From Phenylobacterium deserti (GTDB lineage Bacteria > Pseudomonadota > Alphaproteobacteria > Caulobacterales > Caulobacteraceae), in assembly GCA_945883235.1 (NCBI GenBank), contig CAMCXF010000023.1, positions 1 through 50,168 of the forward strand: DNA of 50,168 nucleotides, in the 5' to 3' direction. The stretch's first letter is position 1; each line of letters begins with the position of its first letter. Shown piece by piece: positions 45,154 through 50,168 of this stretch. Made by a program: the position numbers and the translations under genes. The notes under the pieces were generated by a model. The model saw only the letters and a program-made list of their open reading frames with translations. It had not been told where the DNA came from and did not search any database.

Positions 45154-46470
45154 ATGTTCAAATATCTGACCAGCACGACGGCTGCCATCCTGCTGCTGGC
45201 GACAGCGTCACCCGGCCTCTCTCGCAACGTCGCCGCCGACAAGGCCGCGATCGGTGCCGGCCTCGACAAGGGCTACGCCCGCCTCGACGCCCTCTACAAG
45301 GATATCCACCAGAATCCCGAGCTGGGTTTCCAGGAGACCGCTACCGCCGCCAAGCTGGCGAAGGAGATGCACGCCCTGGGCTTTGAGGTGACCGAGGGCG
45401 TCGGCAAGACGGGCATTGTGGCGATCTATCGCAACGGCAAGGGCCCCACGGTGCTGGTGCGCACCGAGATGGACGGCCTGCCGATGGAAGAGAAGACCGG
45501 ACTGCCCTATGCCAGCCGCGCCGTGGCCGACTGGAACGGCAAGCCCTCGCCCGTTGCCCACAGCTGCGGTCACGACATTCACATGGCCGCCTGGGTCGGG
45601 ACCGCCGAGGCGCTGGTGGCCATGAAGTCCCAGTGGCGCGGGACCCTGATGTTCATCGCCCAGCCCTCCGAGGAAACGGTCACCGGCGCGCGCGCCATGC
45701 TGGCCGACAAGCTGTTCGAACGGTTCGGCAAGCCCGACATGGGCTTTGCCCTGCATGTGCAGGCCGGGCCTGCCGGGACGGTGAGCTACCGTCCCGGTGT
45801 CAACAGCTCGAACTCCGACAGCCTCGACATCACCTTTCACGGCAAGGGCGGCCACGGCTCAACCCCGCACGTCACCATCGACCCCGTGATCGAGGCGGCT
45901 CGCTTCACCATGGATGTCCAGACCGTGATCAGCCGCGAGAAGGACGCCGTGCAGTTTGGTGTCATCACGGTGGGCTCGATCCAGAGCGGCAGCGCCGGCA
46001 ACATCATCCCGGACAGCGCCATCGTACGCGGCACCGTCCGCAGCTTCGACGCCGGGGTGCGCGAGGTGCTGCTGAACGGTATCCGCCGCACCGCCAATGC
46101 GGTCGCCGCCATGGCCGGCGCGCCCGCGCCCGACGTGCAACTGGTGTCCGGCGGCCGGGCGGTGATCAATGATGTGGCGCTGACGGCCCGGACCGCCACA
46201 GTCTTCAAGGCCGCATTTGGCGAGCGCGCCGTCCTGGCTCCGTCACCGGGCTCCGCCAGTGAGGACTATTCTGAGTTCATCATGGCCGGGGTGCCGTCGC
46301 TGTTCTTCAGCATCGGCGGCCATGATCCCGCACGGATTGCTGCGGCCCGCGCTAAGGGCGAGGCCTTGCCAGCCAACCACAACCCCGGTTTCGCGCCCAC
46401 GCCCGAGCCCTCTATCCGCACCGGCGTCACGGCCATGACCCTGGCTGTGCTGAATGTGATGACGCCCTGA
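45154..46470 (+). CDS. Exported M20-family amidohydrolase
   Basis: A 438-residue metallopeptidase of the M20D hippurate/amino-acyl amidohydrolase group. A signal peptide (MFKYLTSTTAAILLLATASPGLS) points to the periplasm. Metal-site motifs are HQNPELGFQE, VRTEMDGLPMEEKTGLPYAS, HSCGHDIHMAAWVG, QPSEETVTGA and the dimerisation-domain GHGSTPH. It would release amino acids from N-acyl or peptide conjugates. The ATG at 45154 follows TGGGAGA; codons further upstream do not extend the signal. It converges with the exported methyltransferase. Confidence 0.92.
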   Translation: MFKYLTSTTAAILLLATASPGLSRNVAADKAAIGAGLDKGYARLDALYKDIHQNPELGFQETATAAKLAKEMHALGFEVTEGVGKTGIVAIYRNGKGPTVLVRTEMDGLPMEEKTGLPYASRAVADWNGKPSPVAHSCGHDIHMAAWVGTAEALVAMKSQWRGTLMFIAQPSEETVTGARAMLADKLFERFGKPDMGFALHVQAGPAGTVSYRPGVNSSNSDSLDITFHGKGGHGSTPHVTIDPVIEAARFTMDVQTVISREKDAVQFGVITVGSIQSGSAGNIIPDSAIVRGTVRSFDAGVREVLLNGIRRTANAVAAMAGAPAPDVQLVSGGRAVINDVALTARTATVFKAAFGERAVLAPSPGSASEDYSEFIMAGVPSLFFSIGGHDPARIAAARAKGEALPANHNPGFAPTPEPSIRTGVTAMTLAVLNVMTP

Positions 46471-46489
46471 GCCTCGATCAGCGCTCGGG
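46466..46489. terminator. Candidate terminator hairpin between amidohydrolase and methyltransferase
   Basis: CCTGAGC (46466-46472) pairs with GCTCGGG (46483-46489) with one G-U pair, around a 10-base loop. The structure contains both stop codons. No T-tract. Confidence 0.35.
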
Positions 46490-47257
46490 CTTCCGGAACT
46501 TCATTACAAACCGGTCTGTGTGGTTGCGCAGGGCGGGGTCGAAAGGACTCTTCGTATAGTCATCCGCCGGGTTGGCGAGCAGGGCGCTTTCGGCAATCAA
46601 ACGGAAACCCGCATCGGCCATGTCAGCCTTCACGACCTCAGGATCGATCCTATGCAGCCGTTTCTTTTCGTCCGGCTCCGTGTCCCGGAAGCCTGATCCC
46701 TTCCGGGCAGCGTGATCCACGACAATGAGGATTCCGCCCGGCTTCAGCGCCCTGAAGATCGCCCGGTTCACTGCCGCTGTATCCAGCGGTCCCATCTCCG
46801 CGACATTGGGAAAGTCGTGATAGATTTTGCCCAACCAGACCACGTCGAGCGCCTCTGGAACGGCAAACACATCAAACGCCTGCACCACCATCGTCACATT
46901 GGGAAACACGGCCAACCCGCCCTTCACCACCGGCTCGGCCTGAGGCACATCTTTGAACAGCTTGGGTGGCACAATGGCGTAGACCCGGCCAGCAGGACCC
47001 ACGACGCCGCTCAGCAAGCCGGTCGAGTAAGGTGGCGTCGGCCAGAAATCGGCGACCCTGTCTCCCGGTTTCGCACCGGCAAAGGCCAACACCTCGGCGG
47101 GCCGGTTTCCCTGATCGCGGGCCCGATCGCGAGCGTCGCGCAAGGGGCTCGCCACCGCGGCCGCGACATAGGTCGGGACCGTCGCATCTGCGGCCATCGC
47201 AGGTGCTGCCATCGCGGCCAGCGAAAGGATTGCCACCAAGGTCAACGTCATGCGCAT
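46478..47257 (-). CDS. Predicted exported methyltransferase (COG4798-like)
   Basis: About 259 residues. A signal peptide (MRMTLTLVAILSLAAMAAPAMAA) is followed by a class I methyltransferase-like fold. Motif I is degenerate: AGAKPGDRVADFWPTPPYSTGLLSGVVG in place of the usual VLDxGxGxG. Other stretches are VVWLGKIYHDFPN, LKPGGILIVVDHAARKGSGF and the HRIDPEVVKADMADAGF tail. These features match the group of predicted periplasmic methyltransferases. A SAM-dependent role outside the cytoplasm would be unusual; the activity is unproven. The start (47257) was chosen to give the signal peptide. Confidence 0.82.
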   Translation of the reverse strand: MRMTLTLVAILSLAAMAAPAMAADATVPTYVAAAVASPLRDARDRARDQGNRPAEVLAFAGAKPGDRVADFWPTPPYSTGLLSGVVGPAGRVYAIVPPKLFKDVPQAEPVVKGGLAVFPNVTMVVQAFDVFAVPEALDVVWLGKIYHDFPNVAEMGPLDTAAVNRAIFRALKPGGILIVVDHAARKGSGFRDTEPDEKKRLHRIDPEVVKADMADAGFRLIAESALLANPADDYTKSPFDPALRNHTDRFVMKFRKPER

Positions 47258-47366
47258 GAAAGTGTCCCGCCCTGTTGCCACCGTCATGTCACCTTGAGCG
47301 TGCGGCTGGATTGCGGCGGCCAAGGCACGCATCGCGCCCCGCCCTGACTCGCCCTATATCCACCCC

Positions 47367-49244
47367 ATGTCGGAAACCACCGCCCCCCTGACCGGGGCCG
47401 CCCTGATCAAGGATTATGTCACCCGCCTGCCGGACCGGCCGGGGGTCTACCGGATGATGGGCGACGACGGCGAGGTGCTCTATGTGGGCAAGGCGCGCTC
47501 GCTGAAAAAGCGGGTGATCCAGTACGCCCAGGGCCGTTTCCACACCCAGCGGATCGCCCTGATGGTCGACCTGACCCGGTCGATGGAGTTCATCACCACC
47601 CGCACCGAGACCGACGCCCTGCTGCTCGAGATCAACCTGATCAAGCAGCTGAAGCCACGCTTCAACGTGCTGCTGCGCGACGACAAGTCCTTCCCCGAGA
47701 TCGTCATCCGCCGCGAGCATCCGGCCGCCCAGTTGCGCAAGCACCGCGGCACCCACACCATCAAGGGCGACTACTTCGGCCCCTTCGCCAGTGCGCATTC
47801 TGTCACGCGCACCCTCAACACGCTGCAGAAGGCGTTCCTGCTGCGCTCCTGTTCCGACAGCGTCTACGATAGCCGCACCCGGCCCTGCATGCTGCACCAG
47901 ATCAAGCGCTGCGCCGCGCCCTGCACCGGCCTGATCAGCCTTGAGGATTATGCCGGTCTGGTCGATCAGGCCGAGGCATTCCTGCGGGGCAAGAGCCGCG
48001 CGGTGATGACCCAGCTCTCCGATGACATGCAGGCGGCCTCCGACGACCTGGAGTTCGAGACGGCCGCGCGCCTGCGCGACCGGATCCGCGCGCTGGCCTC
48101 GGTCGCCCAGGAGACCCAGATCAACCCGGAAACCCTGGAGGAGGCTGACGTCTTCGCGCTGCATTCGGAGGGCGGCCAGGCCTGCGTGCAGGTGTTCTTC
48201 TTCCGCGCCGGCCAGAACTGGGGCAACCGCGCCTACTTCCCCAAGATTCCGCAAGGAAGGGGCGTCGACAAGAGCGACGAGGACGCCGACATCATGGCCG
48301 CCTTCCTTGGCCAGTTCTATGACGACAAGCCGATCCCCAAGCTGGTTCTGGTCAGCCTGATTCCTGCCGAGCGCGAGCTGCTGGCCGAGGCCTTCACCCA
48401 GAAGTCCGGCCGCAAGGTCGAGATCAACCGCCCCCAGCGCGGCGAGAAGCGCCAGCTGGTGGACGACGCGCTGACCAACGCCCGCGAGGCGCTGGGCCGC
48501 AAGATGGCCGAGAGCTCGGCCCAGACCAAATTGCTGATCGGTGTGGCAGAAGCCTTCGGCCTCGATAGCCCGCCCGAGCGGATCGAGGTCTACGACAACA
48601 GCCACATCATGGGCACCAACGCCGTGGGTGGCATGATCGTGGCCGGCCCCGATGGCTTCCAGAAGAGCCAGTATCGAAAGTTCAACATCAAAGGCACCGA
48701 CATCACCCCCGGTGACGACTTCGGCATGATGAAGGAGGTGCTGCGCCGCCGCTTCGCCCGCCTGGCCAAGGACGAAGAGGAGGGCGCCGAGACCGCCCGC
48801 CCTGACCTAGTGCTGATCGACGGCGGCATGGGCCAGATCGCAGCCGTGATGGAAGTTATGGCCGACCTGGGCGTCGACGACGTGGCCGTGGTGGGCGTCG
48901 CCAAGGGCCCCGACCGCGACGCCGGGCTGGAACGCTTCTTCATCCCCGGCAAGCCCTACTTCATGCTCGAGCCCAAGAGCCCGATCCTCTACTACCTCCA
49001 GCGCCTGCGCGACGAAGCCCACCGCTTCGCCATCGGCACGCATAGGGCGAAACGCAGCGCCGAAATGACGAAAAACCCCCTCGACAACATCGACGGCGTC
49101 GGTCCAGGCCGGAAGCGGGCCCTGCTGCACGCGTTCGGCAGCGCGCGGGGAGTGAGCCGGGCCAGCGTGGAAGATCTGCTGAAGGTGGACGGGGTGAGCG
49201 GGCCGTTGGCGGAACGGGTGTATGCGTATTTCCGGAAGGGGTGA
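47367..49244 (+). CDS. uvrC: Excinuclease ABC subunit C
   Basis: A 625-residue nuclease that makes both incisions in nucleotide excision repair with UvrA and UvrB. The GIY-YIG-type N-terminal domain is seen in [20 protein letters not shown]. The UvrB-binding motif lies in [19 protein letters not shown], and the C-terminal nuclease domain has [17 protein letters not shown]. It ends in a helix-hairpin-helix pair ([27 protein letters not shown]). No LexA-type box was seen upstream. The next gene begins four bases after its stop. Confidence 0.97.
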   Translation: MSETTAPLTGAALIKDYVTRLPDRPGVYRMMGDDGEVLYVGKARSLKKRVIQYAQGRFHTQRIALMVDLTRSMEFITTRTETDALLLEINLIKQLKPRFNVLLRDDKSFPEIVIRREHPAAQLRKHRGTHTIKGDYFGPFASAHSVTRTLNTLQKAFLLRSCSDSVYDSRTRPCMLHQIKRCAAPCTGLISLEDYAGLVDQAEAFLRGKSRAVMTQLSDDMQAASDDLEFETAARLRDRIRALASVAQETQINPETLEEADVFALHSEGGQACVQVFFFRAGQNWGNRAYFPKIPQGRGVDKSDEDADIMAAFLGQFYDDKPIPKLVLVSLIPAERELLAEAFTQKSGRKVEINRPQRGEKRQLVDDALTNAREALGRKMAESSAQTKLLIGVAEAFGLDSPPERIEVYDNSHIMGTNAVGGMIVAGPDGFQKSQYRKFNIKGTDITPGDDFGMMKEVLRRRFARLAKDEEEGAETARPDLVLIDGGMGQIAAVMEVMADLGVDDVAVVGVAKGPDRDAGLERFFIPGKPYFMLEPKSPILYYLQRLRDEAHRFAIGTHRAKRSAEMTKNPLDNIDGVGPGRKRALLHAFGSARGVSRASVEDLLKVDGVSGPLAERVYAYFRKG

Positions 49245-49247
49245 GAT

Positions 49248-49502
49248 TTGACAACAGCCGCAAGCCCTCGGGTAGGTTCGTTAGACATTGCAGAGGCGGT
49301 CTCCCAGCAGATCGGCTCCTTCGTCAGCATGGACTTCTTCAAGTTCGTTGTCGCTGAGGGCGATCGCGTAACGCTCTGGTACATGAATAGCGGTGGCAAG
49401 GGACCGTCGTTTGAGGTCAACTTGCGGCACTGCGACGAAGGCTGGACGTTTTCGTTGCTTGAGCATCCGCCGGGAACTGACCAGACAATGGAAATCCCGT
49501 AA
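49248..49502 (+). CDS. Short protein of unknown function downstream of uvrC
   Basis: 84 residues, apparently coupled to uvrC, with a TTG start and GGAAGGGG upstream. The product (VGSLDIAEAVSQQIGSFV, then FFKFVVAEGDRVTLWYMNSGG, NLRHCDEGWTF) reads as a small alpha-beta domain with regular strands. I do not recognise the family. In related genomes uvrC is usually followed by other housekeeping genes such as pgsA, so this one and the repeat and IS element beyond it mark a local rearrangement. Confidence 0.6.
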   Translation: MTTAASPRVGSLDIAEAVSQQIGSFVSMDFFKFVVAEGDRVTLWYMNSGGKGPSFEVNLRHCDEGWTFSLLEHPPGTDQTMEIP

Positions 49503-49658
49503 GGCGGAAGATTTGGCGGGCGAGTGGCCTCACCCGCCGCCCCGCGGTCCACCCCGGCGGCGTCGTGTCGGCGGACTGACGTTCAGAGGTCGGCTCGCAT
49601 CTACCGTGAGATTAAGGGCTCGGATCCCCTCGGACGACGGGCTCGCGTTAGGCCCGCC

Positions 49659-49822
49659 CTTCCCCCCTTGCGGGAGAAGGTGGCCGGCGGAGCCGGTCGG
49701 ATGTTGGGTTTCGCTCCGTGCGCCGCCGCGACCATCGCCGAGGATCCTGAAGTGGACAGGCCGGCGCGACCCCTCATCCGTCAGCTGCGCTGACCCCTTC
49801 TCCCGCAAGGGGAGAAGGGGAA
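49659..49822. repeat. Intergenic palindromic element, family 1, copy C (diverged)
   Basis: About 164 bp. The left end CTTCCCCCCTTGCGGGAGAA and the right end TTCTCCCGCAAGGGGAGAAG match the family 1 arms, less perfectly than in copies A and B. The left arm has a GCCGGC-type hairpin and the right arm TCAGCtgcGCTGA, next to GCGACCCCTCATCCG, which is shared with copy A. It lies in a 487-base gap without genes; the part before it (49503-49658) shows nothing I recognise. Confidence 0.7.
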
Positions 49823-49903
49823 GCACCCTGTCTCTGTCGCGCGGTCGTAACGGTTCTCGATTAGGCGACGGGGGCGCACGGGCTTCCGGGGACAGCTTAC
49901 CTA

Positions 49904-50168
49904 GAGCGTGACCGCATCTGACGGATTCGGGGTTCACGAGGTCTGCGGATCGTGATTCAAGGTGGAGGCTGGGCCGGAGGCCAGTCTGCATGACTCGACC
50001 CTTTTCGCTGGACCTTCGGGAGCGTGTTGCGCGGTTTGTGGTGTCGGGGGGTACGACCCGAGAGGCGGCGGAACGTTTCGCTGTGAGCGTGACGGCAGCG
50101 GGCCGCTGGGCGCGCCGACTTCGGGAGACCGGCAGCGCTGCGCCCTTTGCGATGGGCGGGACGCGGCG
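49904..50168 (+). mobile_element. IS630-family insertion sequence, left end, truncated by the window edge
   Basis: A transposase gene start marks this element. IS630 elements insert at TA, and a TA at 49902-49903 followed by GAGCGTGACCGCATCTG is a possible left end. The right end lies outside the window, so the terminal repeat cannot be checked. Confidence 0.55.
49990..50168 (+). CDS. IS630-family transposase, N-terminal part
   Basis: The first 59 or so residues of a transposase are visible. The opening FSLDLRERVARFV and the helix-turn-helix TTREAAERFAVSVTAAGRW, followed by RRLRETGSAAPFAMGG, are diagnostic of the IS630 N-terminal DNA-binding domain. The ATG at 49990 follows GGAGG. The catalytic DDE domain lies beyond the window, so intactness is unknown. 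Confidence 0.85.
   Translation, partial: MTRPFSLDLRERVARFVVSGGTTREAAERFAVSVTAAGRWARRLRETGSAAPFAMGGTR

Noticed and set aside
1..50168. CRISPR arrays, CtrA-type (TTAA-N7-TTAA) and LexA-type (GTTC-N7-GTTC) sites
   Set aside because: I looked for regularly spaced direct repeats and for these motifs at the obvious upstream regions and found no convincing example. A full motif scan was not possible by eye.

Overview
The window comes from a high-GC alphaproteobacterium, most probably a member of the Caulobacteraceae (Caulobacter, Phenylobacterium, Brevundimonas). The evidence is the aa3 cytochrome oxidase operon running into surf1, thrC and an M16 protease, a PAS-GEDEF-EAL protein that looks like PdeA of Caulobacter crescentus a little downstream, the mutY / dciA / two DsbA-like proteins / smc block, and secA near a parvulin gene and argJ. 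The content is mostly chromosomal housekeeping. I found no CRISPR array, phage, plasmid or obvious defence island. The only recognisable mobile gene is the start of an IS630-type transposase at the right edge.

Layout. 1-7.6 kb: partial HD hydrolase, a MAPEG gene broken by a one-base frameshift, tRNA-Gly(CCC), a CYTH protein that lacks its signature glutamates, a DUF427 protein, a POT peptide transporter, a TonB-dependent receptor and tldD. 7.9-14.8 kb: the cytochrome c oxidase operon (coxB, ctaD, ctaB, a 50-residue CoxF-like protein, ctaG, ctaE, a DUF983 protein, surf1). 14.8-20.1 kb: thrC, M16 protease, GNAT, pdeA. 20.4-27.8 kb: mutY diverging from dciA, two dsbA paralogues, smc and a TraB/GumN-like protein. 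27.9-31.3 kb: secreted small protein, thrB-rnhA, a MarR regulator with a candidate operator, a DUF3617 lipoprotein and a small GNAT. 31.3-43.2 kb: secA, methyltransferase, thiolase, parvulin lipoprotein-argJ pair, two-domain glycosyltransferase, rhlE, mutT and a 54-residue protein. 43.3-50.2 kb: FATP-type acyl-CoA synthetase, M20 amidohydrolase, exported methyltransferase, uvrC, a short unknown gene, a palindromic repeat and the IS630 end.

How the genes work together. The cox block encodes catalytic subunits I-III plus haem A and copper assembly factors for one terminal oxidase. mutY, mutT, uvrC, rnhA, dciA and smc serve genome maintenance. thrC, thrB and argJ are amino acid biosynthesis genes. 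PdeA is the one cell-cycle signalling component.

The most notable non-coding structure is a set of long intergenic palindromes (156-210 bp) whose arms each carry a further small hairpin; two of them interrupt the cox operon, and the small hairpins occupy swapped positions between copies. A second pattern is short hairpins at most convergent gene junctions, several of which contain the stop codon of the minus-strand gene. No wholly new multigene system was evident.
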